DNA of 38,852 bases, from the NCBI GenBank assembly GCA_035566895.1, contig DATMQA010000207.1, positions 1 to 38,852 of the forward strand. Direction: 5' to 3'. Under the pieces are notes generated by a model. That model did no database searches and was not told the origin of the DNA. It saw nothing but the letters and a program-made list of their open reading frames with translations. The stretch comes from DATMQA01 sp035566895. GTDB lineage: Bacteria; Verrucomicrobiota; Verrucomicrobiia; Limisphaerales; UBA8199. This document shows, one piece after another, positions 22,151 through 32,545 of this stretch. Numbering within the stretch: position 1 is the stretch's first letter; each line of letters begins with the position of its first letter. The position numbers were made by a program, and so were the translations under genes.

Positions 22151-25074
22151 AGGGATTCATAATCTTTCGCAAACAAGGTCTCATCCAGCGCCTTCACCTC
22201 TCCATATGCGTCGCGCGCGGCTGCGAGCTCCTTCCCGAGGTCCGCCAGTGCCTCACCGACCCGCCCTTCGCTCTCGCGCCACCGCCGCAGCACTTCCTCG
22301 GCAAATTCGTCGCTGCCGAACCGCTCGCCCAGCACCAACCCGGTTTCCCCAACCACCAGCTCGAAGAGGTTCAACTTTTCCTGAAGGATTTGCAGCAAAT
22401 GCTCCTGGAGGGTGCCTGCCTGGACGAAGTTGTAGATGTGGACCGGGTGCCGCTGTCCCAGGCGATGCAGCCGCCCGATGCGCTGCTCGATTTCCATTGG
22501 GTTCCACGGCAGGTCGAAATTGGCGAGGCAATGGGAAAACTGCAGGTTGCGCCCTTCGGTGCCACTGTGCGTCAGCAACAGCGCGCCGCCGCGCCGCTGA
22601 AACTCCTCGGTAATCGGCTGGCGCGCCGGCGGCGGCGTCGCCCCATTAATCACAAAGGTTTCCACGCCTGCCCGACGCAAATACTCAGCCACGGCTGCCT
22701 GAGTCTGCAGAAACTGGGTGAAAATCACCGCGCCGCCTTCGACGCGTGTCAGCGGTCGTAGCAGTTCACATTTGCGTTGCCAACTGGCCTCGAGCGGTGC
22801 TTGCTCGCGCCACGCTCGGGCGGCGGCACGCTCGGGGAACTTCTCCAGGGCGTCACGCCAGGCTGCCGGGCTGCTGCCGGCCGCCTGGAGCAGCAGCCGG
22901 CCCCATAAATTGGCCTGGCTGGGGCTTAATTCTGCCAAGCGGGCCCGGAACTCCCCTTCCCATTGCTGCCAAAATGCGCGCTCCACCGGCTCGGGCTCGA
23001 ACAACACCGTTTCGGCCCGCCGCGACGGGAGGCGCAGGCCCGCATTCGCGCGAGTGTTGCGGATCATCACCTGGCCCAGTAAACGGCGCAACTCCTCGGG
23101 CTCGCGTGGCTGCCGTGGCCGTTTCGGATCGATAAACCGCGCGCGAAATTCTTTCGGCGAAGGCAACTGGCCCGGCTGGAGCAAGGTGACGAGGTTGTAG
23201 AGTTCTTCGAGCGAATTCTGGACGGGCGTGGCGGTCAGCAACAAAAGGAAGTGGCGCGGCAGGACATTGACGGCCCGCCAGGCAAGCGACTCGCGATTGC
23301 GCAAGTAATGCGCCTCATCGACAATGAGGATGTCCCATTGCACCTGCCGGGCCACGGCCAGTTGCGTAGGCTGCTTGACCGTGTGGAGGCTGGCGATGAT
23401 GCCCGGGTTGTCGCGCCAGAACTTTTCCGGGTCACTCCGCGCAACGACCTGGTTCGTGGTCGCAGTGGCCAGCCCGAATTTCTCGCTCAATTCCTCCTCC
23501 CATTGGTCCACCAGGGATGGCACGGTGAGCACCAGGAACCGCTTGACCATGCCGCGCGTGAGCAACTCCTTTAGCACCAGGCCGGCTTCGATGGTTTTGC
23601 CCAACCCCACTTCATCGGAAAGCAAGGCGCGGCCCCGCAAGAGACCCAACGCGCGCAACGCGGTGCGCACCTGGTATTCCAGGCGCTCGATCCGGCAATA
23701 CGGCAGGCAAAGCAGGTCGTCGGATTGATTGGAAATCCACCACAAGGCGGCTTGCTCGCGCAACGAGTAATGGCGCAGGTCCTCCAGCGGGAAGGTGGTT
23801 TCCTGGAATTCCAATGACGGCAGGTTGAAGCGCACTGGGACCGGCGGCAGCGGAAGCCGCGGCGCCGGGTTTTGGTTTTGCCTTTCCACCTTGCGCCTGT
23901 CTTCTTTCTTCGCCGCTGACCTCCGCTCGGCCGCAGCCTGCTCTTTGCGCCGGCGTTCCTCCGCCAGGCGCGCCATGGTCTCTTGTCGTTTGGCCTGCTC
24001 TTCCTCGCGCTTCTGCTCCTTGCGCCGCAACCGCCGCGCCTCCCGCTCCCAATCAAATGCGAACGAGTCAAACCCATCCGGGCTGGAGCTCGGCGGCGGA
24101 AACTGGCTGCTGAGATCTTCAGCCATGGTTTGGGTTTGCTCTTCGAGCCAATCCCAGGGAGATTCGTTCGGCAAAAATGGCGGATCTTCCACCAGCAACG
24201 GTTTGGGGCTGCGCACCTGCGGCTGCAACCGAAAGGCAGTAACGTTCTCCTCCGGGATGGGAAAGCGCTCCAGCCAGCCTTTGAGAGCGCTATGAATGGA
24301 GTTGCGCCCGTGATTGGAGCTGGCGTGCTCTCGACGGCCTTCCACCTCCAAATCCCAGCTCAAAATGTTCCGGCCTGCGCAACCAACGCGCCCTACAGCC
24401 ACCGTCTGCTGATCCAGCGAATCGCGCCATTCCAGTTCGATAAAGCCGTGGATGAAATCCTGGGTCACCCGCAAACGCAACGCTCCAGCCACGATCGTTC
24501 GCCGGCCGGGAGCCGCGAGCAGACCGGGATCGAGACCCAACCATTCGCACGCCAGCAGGCGGGCCGCCGCCATGCCGCGCCGTTCCGGGAATTTGTCGCC
24601 TGCTATCGTAATGATCGTCCGAGAAAAACGCGCGAATTGCTGAATCTGACGGGCCAGCCATCTCCAGCATGGCCACTGGGAAGGCGGCGCAAAGTTACTG
24701 GCCAGGCCGGCTTTAGCCGCTCCCATATCAACATCGGGCAACAGTTGAATCCGGATCGCCTCCTCAGGGACCGGGAACCGCTTCCGAACTCGGTTCAGCA
24801 GCGCGCGAACCGAGGAGGAATGCTCGCTGCAAAAATCGACCTCCGTCTCCCCATCCGCCTCAAACTTCCATTCCAAATCGTCGAACCCCAGCGTCGGCCG
24901 TGCTGTGGGCGTGAGACGCCCCCGGGCGAGTTTTTCGTCGGAGTCGTGCCGGCGCCATTCGAAGACCAGACCCCCGGACGACACATCGAGCGTCACGGTC
25001 ATAGTCATAGCGGGCTCGCCGGCCTTTACCGGCTCCGGTGAACCGGGTCCTGTGTTGAATTCAATTTGCTCCAT
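22147..25074 (-). CDS. SNF2-family helicase with duplicated N-terminal module
   Basis: The 975-residue product is a DEAH-type superfamily 2 motor: Walker A DEVGLGKT (487-494), DEAH (586-589), TAT (614-616) and motif VI QRIGRLHRLGQ (864-874), as in RapA-like or YqhH-like proteins. Residues about 28-155 and 198-320 are two diverged copies of a module with a beta-rich part, a helix ending in RFP(V/I)PEE and a later WxWL helix. A highly charged segment (340-400) links them to the motor. The ATG at 25074 has GGAG upstream. The product probably moves or remodels DNA-protein complexes. It forms an operon with the next gene. Confidence 0.85.
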   Translation of the reverse strand: MEQIEFNTGPGSPEPVKAGEPAMTMTVTLDVSSGGLVFEWRRHDSDEKLARGRLTPTARPTLGFDDLEWKFEADGETEVDFCSEHSSSVRALLNRVRKRFPVPEEAIRIQLLPDVDMGAAKAGLASNFAPPSQWPCWRWLARQIQQFARFSRTIITIAGDKFPERRGMAAARLLACEWLGLDPGLLAAPGRRTIVAGALRLRVTQDFIHGFIELEWRDSLDQQTVAVGRVGCAGRNILSWDLEVEGRREHASSNHGRNSIHSALKGWLERFPIPEENVTAFRLQPQVRSPKPLLVEDPPFLPNESPWDWLEEQTQTMAEDLSSQFPPPSSSPDGFDSFAFDWEREARRLRRKEQKREEEQAKRQETMARLAEERRRKEQAAAERRSAAKKEDRRKVERQNQNPAPRLPLPPVPVRFNLPSLEFQETTFPLEDLRHYSLREQAALWWISNQSDDLLCLPYCRIERLEYQVRTALRALGLLRGRALLSDEVGLGKTIEAGLVLKELLTRGMVKRFLVLTVPSLVDQWEEELSEKFGLATATTNQVVARSDPEKFWRDNPGIIASLHTVKQPTQLAVARQVQWDILIVDEAHYLRNRESLAWRAVNVLPRHFLLLLTATPVQNSLEELYNLVTLLQPGQLPSPKEFRARFIDPKRPRQPREPEELRRLLGQVMIRNTRANAGLRLPSRRAETVLFEPEPVERAFWQQWEGEFRARLAELSPSQANLWGRLLLQAAGSSPAAWRDALEKFPERAAARAWREQAPLEASWQRKCELLRPLTRVEGGAVIFTQFLQTQAAVAEYLRRAGVETFVINGATPPPARQPITEEFQRRGGALLLTHSGTEGRNLQFSHCLANFDLPWNPMEIEQRIGRLHRLGQRHPVHIYNFVQAGTLQEHLLQILQEKLNLFELVVGETGLVLGERFGSDEFAEEVLRRWRESEGRVGEALADLGKELAAARDAYGEVKALDETLFAKDYESL

Positions 25075-25268
25075 TAAATCTCCGGGCTCAACCCGGCAGC
25101 GTTGTGATTTCTTCCGACGATGAATACCACCAAGCCGGAGAGCAACGCAATAATCCAAATGGTGAAGCACCTTTGGGGTGAACGAGAGCCGCGACTGCTT
25201 TCATTTCCCTTCGAGTCGGGTTATGACCCACTTCGAAGACATCGATTCTGGATTATAGGAGAGTCCGC

Positions 25269-25460
25269 ATGAGCATGATGTACGTGATCCAATGGAAATC
25301 GAAAGCAAACGGCAGCGCCGGAAAAGGAACCCGACGCTTTACGGAAAAAGAAGCCCGGCGACTGGCAGACGAACTCAATCGTGAGTATCCGCAAATCGAG
25401 CACGAAGTGATCGAGGTGGACCCTTCGGCAGAAACCAAACCGCTCCCACTGAGTTGGTAG
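25269..25460 (+). CDS. Small hypothetical protein
   Basis: The 63-residue product (MSMMYVIQWKSKANGSAGKG.. then FTEKEARRLADELNREYPQ) has a strand-helix-strand pattern and ends PLPLSW. GGAGAG six bases before the ATG is a good ribosome binding site. It is divergent from the SNF2 gene. The strand and amphipathic helix suggest a small alpha/beta protein; no function can be given. Confidence 0.65.
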   Translation: MSMMYVIQWKSKANGSAGKGTRRFTEKEARRLADELNREYPQIEHEVIEVDPSAETKPLPLSW

Positions 25461-25612
25461 AGTAACCGCCTCGAGCCGCAAACCGGGGCCTCAAGCGCCA
25501 ACTATTCTAATAGTCAATCATCGATCATTCCAGTATTCCTCATTCATTGCCTCGTCTCAACAGCCCACGCCTCCGCTTGGGGTTTGGGCCGCGCTGGTGT
25601 AGATTGAGGGTG

Positions 25613-25792
25613 ATGGATTTTGACGGAATCTCCAGAGCCATTCGTCAGGTCTGGGACAATAAGCCGGGCGCCGTCGTGCTCCTGTTCCTGGGCTTTTGTG
25701 TTTTTGTCTTCGTGGTGGTGGATGCCTGGCGGCACAAGCGCCGTCACCGCCGCCGGGAACGGAAGCACGTGGAGGAAAGAACGCACAAATGA
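25613..25792 (+). CDS. Small single-pass membrane protein
   Basis: The 59-residue product has a short N-terminal soluble part (MDFDGISRAIRQVWDNKPG), one transmembrane helix (AVVLLFLGFCVFVFVVV) and a strongly basic cytoplasmic tail (HKRRHRRRERKH). GAGGGTG overlapping the region just before the ATG may serve as ribosome binding site. Upstream in-frame codons to 25547 are Arg-rich and unlikely to be coding. Function unknown. Confidence 0.55.
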   Translation: MDFDGISRAIRQVWDNKPGAVVLLFLGFCVFVFVVVDAWRHKRRHRRRERKHVEERTHK

Positions 25793-25836
25793 GCCACCTT
25801 CTTGAGTTCTTCTCCATAACTTCTTCGCCTCGGAGT

Positions 25837-25911
25837 TGGCGACCCTAACGGGAATCGAACCCGTGCTACCGCCGTGAAAGGGCGGTGTCCTAACCGCTAG
25901 ACGATAGGGTC
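25837..25911 (-). tRNA. tRNA-Glu (anticodon TTC)
   Basis: Read on the minus strand, the acceptor arms GACCCTA and TAGGGTC pair fully. The D arm (GTCTAGCGGTTAGGAC), the anticodon stem CCGCC/GGCGG around CTTTCAC, and the T arm ACGGG-TTCGAAT-CCCGT follow. The anticodon TTC reads GAA/GAG, so it is tRNA-Glu. Discriminator G at 25840 and an encoded CCA at 25839-25837 complete the gene. No second tRNA is adjacent. Confidence 0.95.
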
Positions 25912-25931
25912 GTGCCAGCCAAAGGCTCGCA

Positions 25932-25959
25932 AATATATTCTGCTCCCGGTCGTTGTCAC
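25932..25959 (-). promoter_or_regulatory. Promoter of tRNA-Glu
   Basis: On the minus strand GTGACA (25959-25954) and TATATT (25937-25932) are separated by 16 bases. Transcription would start near 25925, about 14 bases before the mature tRNA end at 25911, which is normal for tRNA genes. Confidence 0.5.
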
Positions 25960-26005
25960 GCAAATAAAATTGCTTTGTCAGCCTATTTTCTCTTAAACTT
26001 CCGGT

Positions 26006-26098
26006 GATGGGCGCTGCGAACCGGGCGCAGAGCAGTGCTGTGCCAGAGGCAACCGACCGGAACCTGGCAGAGACCAGGCTCTAGGCTAAGGCGCCATC
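26006..26098 (+). promoter_or_regulatory. Candidate structured leader of the ilvE-mcsAB-clpC operon
   Basis: Closing pairs GATGG/CCATC and CGC/GCG (26006-26014 with 26091-26098, one bulged G) enclose two perfect small hairpins: TGCC-AGA-GGCA at 26041-26051 and CCTGG-CAGAGA-CCAGG at 26063-26078. The element ends 19 bases before the ilvE start codon and so could cover its initiation region. It does not match a riboswitch class I can name; a T-box or CtsR site was not seen. A weak promoter (TTGCTT at 25970, TAAACT at 25994) lies upstream. Confidence 0.35.
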
Positions 26099-26117
26099 CG
26101 TCAGCGTTTAGTTGGAC

Positions 26118-26990
26118 ATGAAGATTTACATCGACGGGAAATATTACGACGAGCGGACGGCCAAGATTTCGGTCTTCGACCATGGCCTGCTCTACGGAGA
26201 TGGCATCTTCGAGGGTATCCGCGCTTACAATGGCCGCGTGTTCAAACTGAAGGAACACATCGACCGGCTTTTTGCTTCCGCCAAAGCGATCCTGCTGAAG
26301 GTCCCGATTTCCCATGCCAAGGTCATGGACGCCGTCGTCGCGACTTGCCGCCGGAACCAACTCCGAGACGGCTATATCCGTTTGGTGGTCACCCGGGGGA
26401 CAGGGACTCTCGGCCTGAACCCCAACCGCTGCAAAAACCCATCGGTGATTATCATTGCCGGCAAAATCCAGCTCTACCCGCCGGACCTCTACCAGAAGGG
26501 CATGGAGATCATCACCGTTCCCACCGTGCGAAACCTCCACAGCGCGCTCAACCCCGCGATCAAATCCTTGAATTACTTGAATAATGTCCTGGCCAAGATC
26601 GAGGCGAACAATTCCGGGTGCGAGGAAGCCATTATGCTCAACGTCGAGGGCTTCGTGGCTGAATGCACCGGCGATAACGTCTTCATCGTCAAAGAAAACG
26701 AGTTGTTGACCCCGCCGCTCTCCGCCGGCGCGCTCTACGGCATCACCCGCCGGGTGGTCATGGACATTGCCGCCGAATCCGGCCTCAAAGTCAGCGAGCC
26801 CAACCTGACCCGCTATGATGTGTTCAACGCGGAGGAGTGTTTTTTGACGGGCACCGGGGCGGAACTGGTGCCGGTGGTCAAGGTGGACGGGCGGGTCATC
26901 GGGGACGGCAAACCCGGGCCGGTGACGCAACGCCTGGTGGCCCAATACCATGCCTTGACGAAAGTGTCCGGCGAGCCGATATACGAGTAG
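26118..26990 (+). CDS. ilvE: Branched-chain amino acid aminotransferase
   Basis: This PLP enzyme makes leucine, isoleucine and valine from their 2-keto acids with glutamate. The 290-residue product is a fold type IV aminotransferase: FDHGLLYGDGIFEGIRAY near the start, PAIKSLNYLNNVLAK with Lys149 as the PLP lysine, and EAIMLNVEGFVAECTGDNVF. TITGT-like FLTGTGAELVPV follows near the C-terminus. A D-amino acid or ADC-lyase relative is possible but the motifs fit IlvE best. ATG 26118 is preferred over the TTG at 26112. It ends 6 bases before mcsA, so it is the first gene of a stress operon, an unusual neighbour. Confidence 0.9.
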   Translation: MKIYIDGKYYDERTAKISVFDHGLLYGDGIFEGIRAYNGRVFKLKEHIDRLFASAKAILLKVPISHAKVMDAVVATCRRNQLRDGYIRLVVTRGTGTLGLNPNRCKNPSVIIIAGKIQLYPPDLYQKGMEIITVPTVRNLHSALNPAIKSLNYLNNVLAKIEANNSGCEEAIMLNVEGFVAECTGDNVFIVKENELLTPPLSAGALYGITRRVVMDIAAESGLKVSEPNLTRYDVFNAEECFLTGTGAELVPVVKVDGRVIGDGKPGPVTQRLVAQYHALTKVSGEPIYE

Positions 26991-26996
26991 AGATTT

Positions 26997-27506
26997 ATGT
27001 TGTGCTGCATCTGCAAGGAAAAAGAAGCCACTGTGCATCTCACCCAAATCGCGGGCGATAAAATGCAAAAGGTGGACCTGTGCGAGGAGTGCGCCAAGAC
27101 CAAAGGGGTCAATGATCCCACCGGCTTCTCCCTGGCGGATTTGCTGTTGGGTTTGGGCGCTTCGCAGGAAATCGAACAGGCCGGCGGCGGCGCTGAAATC
27201 AAATGCGTCCGCTGTGGGTTCACCCAGGGCGATTTCAAAAAGGCCGGCCGGTTGGGATGCCCGGAGTGTTACCAAACCTTCTCCGAGGCGCTCGAGGGTT
27301 TGCTCAAAACCATGCACAAAGGCACTCGCCACGTCGGCAAAGTCCCGGAATCCCTGCGCCAAAACCGCGACCTTTCCGACCGCCTCAAGCTGTTGCAAAA
27401 GCGCCTCACCAAAGCCATCGAATCGGAAGATTTCGAGGAGGCCGCCATCTTGCGCGATGAAATCAAGCAAACCACTGCCCGCCTGGGCAGTCCTGCCGCG
27501 CCCTGA
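26997..27506 (+). CDS. mcsA: McsA-type zinc-finger/UVR-domain activator of McsB
   Basis: The 169-residue product has four CxxC pairs: CCIC at the start, CEEC at about residues 29-32, CVRC at 70-73 and CPEC at 88-91. A C-terminal UVR domain (KRLTKAIESEDFEEAAILRDEIKQ) follows. In Gram-positive bacteria McsA binds zinc and activates the arginine kinase McsB. Its stop and the mcsB start are 3 bases apart. The N-terminal CxxC pairs and length are those of the family. Confidence 0.9.
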   Translation: MLCCICKEKEATVHLTQIAGDKMQKVDLCEECAKTKGVNDPTGFSLADLLLGLGASQEIEQAGGGAEIKCVRCGFTQGDFKKAGRLGCPECYQTFSEALEGLLKTMHKGTRHVGKVPESLRQNRDLSDRLKLLQKRLTKAIESEDFEEAAILRDEIKQTTARLGSPAAP

Positions 27507-27509
27507 TCC

Positions 27510-28622
27510 ATGGACATCCATTCCTTCCTCGTTCCTCCTGCCGAGACCGCCCGGCGCAAAGGTCCGCACGACCGCATTGTCATGTCCAGCCGCGTCCGGC
27601 TGGCCCGAAACCTCAAAGACGCTTCCTTCCCCGGCTGGGCCAAGAAACCCGAACGGATTCGCGTCCTGGAATTGATCCGCCCCGCGATTCAAACGCTCCC
27701 GGAAATGAAGGAGTCCTTTTCGGAATCGATGGACAGCCTCTCGTCGCTCGATAAGCAGATTTTGGTCGAGCGGCACCTCATCAGCCGCGAACATGCCGCC
27801 AAAAGCGCCGGCAGCGGCCTGGTCCTCAACCGGGACGAGACCCTGTGCTTCATGATCAACGAGGAAGACCATTTGCGGATGCAGGCTCTGCGCCCGGGCC
27901 TCCAGTTGCGCCAGGCCTGGACCGCCATTGACCAGGCCGATTCCGCCCTGGAGAAAAAGCTCGAATATGCCTTCAGCCCCGAGATGGGTTACCTGACCGC
28001 CTGCCCAACTAATATTGGCACCGGCATCCGCGTCAGCGCCATGCTGCATCTTCCCGGCTTGGTGCTGGCCGAACAAATCAACCCGATCATCCAGTCGGTC
28101 AATAAGCTGGGGCTGGCGGTCCGCGGCCTTTACGGGGAGGGCACCGAGGCACTGGGCAATGTCTTCCAGGTGTCCAATCAAATGACACTGGGTGAATCGG
28201 AAAACGCCATCGTTGAGCGTCTCGAAAAGGTTCTGGCCCAGATTATTGAGCATGAGGAGAACGCCCGCGGGAGCCTGTTGGAAAAGAAGCCCAAAATGGT
28301 CTTTAACCATATCGGCCGGGCTTACGGGATTCTGGCCAATGCCCACAGCATTTCCTCGAAAGAGACCATGAATTTGCTATCATTAATGCGACTGGGTGTG
28401 GATATGGGGTTGTTTCCCGGCGTGGACCGGGCGCTGGTCGATGAACTGTTCATTCTGACCCAGCCGGCACACCTCCAGAAACAGCACTCCGAGAAACTCT
28501 CTGCCGAGGAACGCGACTTGCTGCGTGCAGACATGGTTCGCGAACGGCTCAGGCCGGTTAGCCGCCCGGTGGCCAAACCACCCCCGCCTCCGGCAGCGGG
28601 AGTGGACAAACAGTCGAATTGA
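27510..28622 (+). CDS. mcsB: Protein arginine kinase
   Basis: McsB phosphorylates arginines on proteins, marking them for degradation by ClpC/ClpP. The 370-residue product has the phosphagen-kinase fold: SSRVRLARNL at residues 27-36, the NEEDH loop at 117-121 and the catalytic Cys165 in LTACPTNIGTG. The C-terminal MRLGVDMGLFPG and RADMVRERL also match McsB. It lies between mcsA and clpC, the classic order. No ctsR repressor gene, which McsB targets in Bacillus, is present in this operon, so regulation must differ. Confidence 0.95.
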   Translation: MDIHSFLVPPAETARRKGPHDRIVMSSRVRLARNLKDASFPGWAKKPERIRVLELIRPAIQTLPEMKESFSESMDSLSSLDKQILVERHLISREHAAKSAGSGLVLNRDETLCFMINEEDHLRMQALRPGLQLRQAWTAIDQADSALEKKLEYAFSPEMGYLTACPTNIGTGIRVSAMLHLPGLVLAEQINPIIQSVNKLGLAVRGLYGEGTEALGNVFQVSNQMTLGESENAIVERLEKVLAQIIEHEENARGSLLEKKPKMVFNHIGRAYGILANAHSISSKETMNLLSLMRLGVDMGLFPGVDRALVDELFILTQPAHLQKQHSEKLSAEERDLLRADMVRERLRPVSRPVAKPPPPPAAGVDKQSN

Positions 28623-28643
28623 CTGCACTTTGTACTGTAGATT

Positions 28644-31142
<2,499 letters not shown>

Positions 31143-31143
31143 C

Positions 31144-31274
31144 AGTTGAAAGTTCAAAGTTGAAAGCCGCAGGTTAAACCCTGCGGCTGGAAGTTTACGC
31201 TCCGCTGCTGGCTCATGGACTGCAGGGGATTCTTTAACTTTCAACTTGCAACCTTCAACTTGCAACCTTCAACT
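31144..31274. repeat. Microrepeat block with facing GTTGAAAG/CTTTCAAC arms
   Basis: AGTTGAAAGTTCAAAGTTGAAAG-like sequence at 31144-31166 faces CTTTCAACTTGCAACC... near 31239. The right part is a 14-bp unit TTCAACTTGCAACC repeated 2.5 times (31240-31274). Such AGTTGAA/TTCAACT blocks recur between genes in genomes of this group. Here the block also encloses the clpC hairpin. Confidence 0.6.
31165..31188 (+). terminator. Hairpin after clpC
   Basis: AGCCGCAGG and CCTGCGGCT form a perfect 9-bp stem with a 6-base loop, 22 bases after the clpC stop. Only a short GGAAGTTT follows, so it is either a weak intrinsic terminator or an mRNA 3' protecting hairpin. Confidence 0.45.
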
Positions 31275-31342
31275 ATTCCTGGGCGCATGTCGCTGAGGAC
31301 GTGCGACTTACAGCTTCCGGCCTGCTAGGATTTCCCTAGGGC

Positions 31343-31370
31343 TTGCCTTGAACAAAAACGTGGTTACAAT
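31343..31370 (+). promoter_or_regulatory. Promoter of the small secreted Cys protein
   Basis: TTGCCT (31343-31348) and TACAAT (31365-31370) are 16 bases apart, about 38 bases before the ATG at 31409. The gene is separated from clpC by the hairpin and repeats, so its own promoter is expected. Confidence 0.5.
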
Positions 31371-31408
31371 GTCTATGATCCGTTCGCATTAAACATCAAA
31401 TCAACACT

Positions 31409-31795
31409 ATGAAAAGACTAGCACTACTGTTCACAAGCATGGCGGGCCTTATGTTGCTCGCAGTAGCTACCCCGACATTTGCCGCCGAAAATGACAAGGG
31501 TCCCGATACTGAAAAAGGCAAAGGCAAGGAAGCCAGGGAAAGGACCATCACCGGCGAGGCGAAATGCGCCAAATGCATGCTCAAGGAGACTGATAAATGC
31601 CAAACGGTCATTGAAGCCGAAGGCCGGAACGGCCAAAAGGTCAAGTACTACCTGGCCGACAACGAAGTCGCTAAAAAGTTTCACGAAGAGGTCTGCAAGG
31701 AAGCCAAGAAAGTGACAGCCAAGGGCACGGTCAAGCGCCTGGATGACGGGAAGCGGGAGTTAACCGTCACCGAAATCAAGGTCGCCAAGGAATAG
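31409..31795 (+). CDS. Small secreted Cys-motif protein of unknown function
   Basis: The 128-residue product has a signal peptide (MKRLALLFTSMAGLMLLAVA...FAA). The mature part carries ITGEAKCAKCMLKETDKCQ, a CxxC followed by a third Cys, then a beta-rich fold (KVKYYLADNEVAKKF; VTAKGTVKRLDDGKRELTV) reminiscent of small OB-fold proteins. A fourth Cys lies at EEVCKEA. Such small periplasmic proteins occur widely in Planctomycetes and Verrucomicrobia; metal binding is suggested by the cysteines but not shown. Confidence 0.7.
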   Translation: MKRLALLFTSMAGLMLLAVATPTFAAENDKGPDTEKGKGKEARERTITGEAKCAKCMLKETDKCQTVIEAEGRNGQKVKYYLADNEVAKKFHEEVCKEAKKVTAKGTVKRLDDGKRELTVTEIKVAKE

Positions 31796-31833
31796 CAGCG
31801 CTCCATTTTTCGTTTCACCAAAGTTTAACCTTG

Positions 31834-31862
31834 CCCGCAGCCTGGGTCCTCCCGGCTGCGGG
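31834..31862 (+). terminator. Terminator between convergent genes
   Basis: CCCGCAGCC and GGCTGCGGG form a perfect 9-bp GC-rich stem with an 11-base loop, followed by TTCTGCTTT. It lies 38 bases after the stop of the gene at 31409 and ends 8 bases before the convergent YkgJ-like gene. Confidence 0.6.
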
Positions 31863-31870
31863 TTCTGCTT

Positions 31871-32434
31871 TCAGGCTGCCTGGGGGTCGCCGGGATAAAA
31901 GGACTGACTCAGCAGGAAGTTCAAATCGTGCACGGCCATCGTTAGTTCGCCATAAGTTGCCGCCGAAGCTTCGTCCAGCGCGGCTTTTTCCAACCTCCGG
32001 GCGGTGCGCCGGAACCGCGCGCTCAGCGCGGTCCTTTCATCCGTATCGCCCAACTCCCGCAGCAGCCGCCGCACTTTGTCGGCGCGCTGGCGGGCCGTGC
32101 CGATGATTTCCAAAGCCGCTTCCCGCCGGGTTTTGCCGGCTTCGACACTTTTCAGCAGAAGGCACTCAAACTGGCGGCAGTAATGGGGCCGCTCCGGATA
32201 AATCCGGCAGCGGCAGCCATCGAGGGCGGAGCAAGGCTGAGGGAACTGCCGGGCGCGAAGAGCCGAGGGCGCCGCCGATCGCTCCGGCAGCGGCAAACCA
32301 AGGGAGCGCAGCCTGGCAGCGTCGTCGCCGGGCTGTAACTGGACCCGGGCAAAAATGACGCCATTGCAGCACAGGCCACAGGAGAGGCAAAGGTCCTCTG
32401 CCCGTCCCTCGTTTGAGCTCGCTGCGCTGTTCAT
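31871..32434 (-). CDS. YkgJ-family cysteine cluster protein
   Basis: The 187-residue product starts with a Cys cluster, CLSCGLCC at residues 16-23. Further Cys residues follow in PCSALDGCRCRIYPERPHYCRQFEC, together the eight-Cys pattern of the YkgJ/UPF0153 family, thought to bind zinc or an iron-sulfur cluster. The rest is helical and charged. The family's role is not established. ATG at 32434; it reads away from the response regulator region. Confidence 0.8.
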   Translation of the reverse strand: MNSAASSNEGRAEDLCLSCGLCCNGVIFARVQLQPGDDAARLRSLGLPLPERSAAPSALRARQFPQPCSALDGCRCRIYPERPHYCRQFECLLLKSVEAGKTRREAALEIIGTARQRADKVRRLLRELGDTDERTALSARFRRTARRLEKAALDEASAATYGELTMAVHDLNFLLSQSFYPGDPQAA

Positions 32435-32447
32435 ATGTTAACCATTC

Positions 32448-32543
32448 CACGCATCACGTTTCACGCATCACGTTTCACGTTTTACCCATCACGCTTCACA
32501 CGCCATCCACCAATCCATTAATCCATTAATCCACTAATCCAGT
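32448..32543. repeat. Short tandem repeats between two genes
   Basis: CACGCATCACGTTT is present twice in tandem (32448-32475) with a decayed third copy. AATCCATT-type octamers follow four times at 32512-32543 (AATCCATT twice, then AATCCACT and AATCCAGT). They fill the space upstream of the YkgJ-like gene and end 2 bases before the end of the response regulator gene. Slippage-prone and likely variable between strains. Confidence 0.7.
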
Positions 32544-32545
32544 AC

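Noticed and set aside
23983..25041. A 352-codon plus-strand frame opposite the SNF2 N-terminus
   Set aside because: No recognisable domain; the minus-strand frame has an internal duplication and helicase context.
25837..25911. tRNA-Glu as the attachment site of an island covering 17-25 kb
   Set aside because: I found no direct copy of the tRNA 3' end elsewhere in the window and no integrase gene.
25912..26117. CtsR or CIRCE heat-shock operator before ilvE
   Set aside because: No GGTCAAA direct repeats and no TTAGCACTC-N9-GAGTGCTAA pattern are present.
25983..28346. A 787-codon minus-strand open frame opposite ilvE, mcsA and mcsB
   Set aside because: It lies antisense to three genes with strong family motifs and shows no domain of its own.
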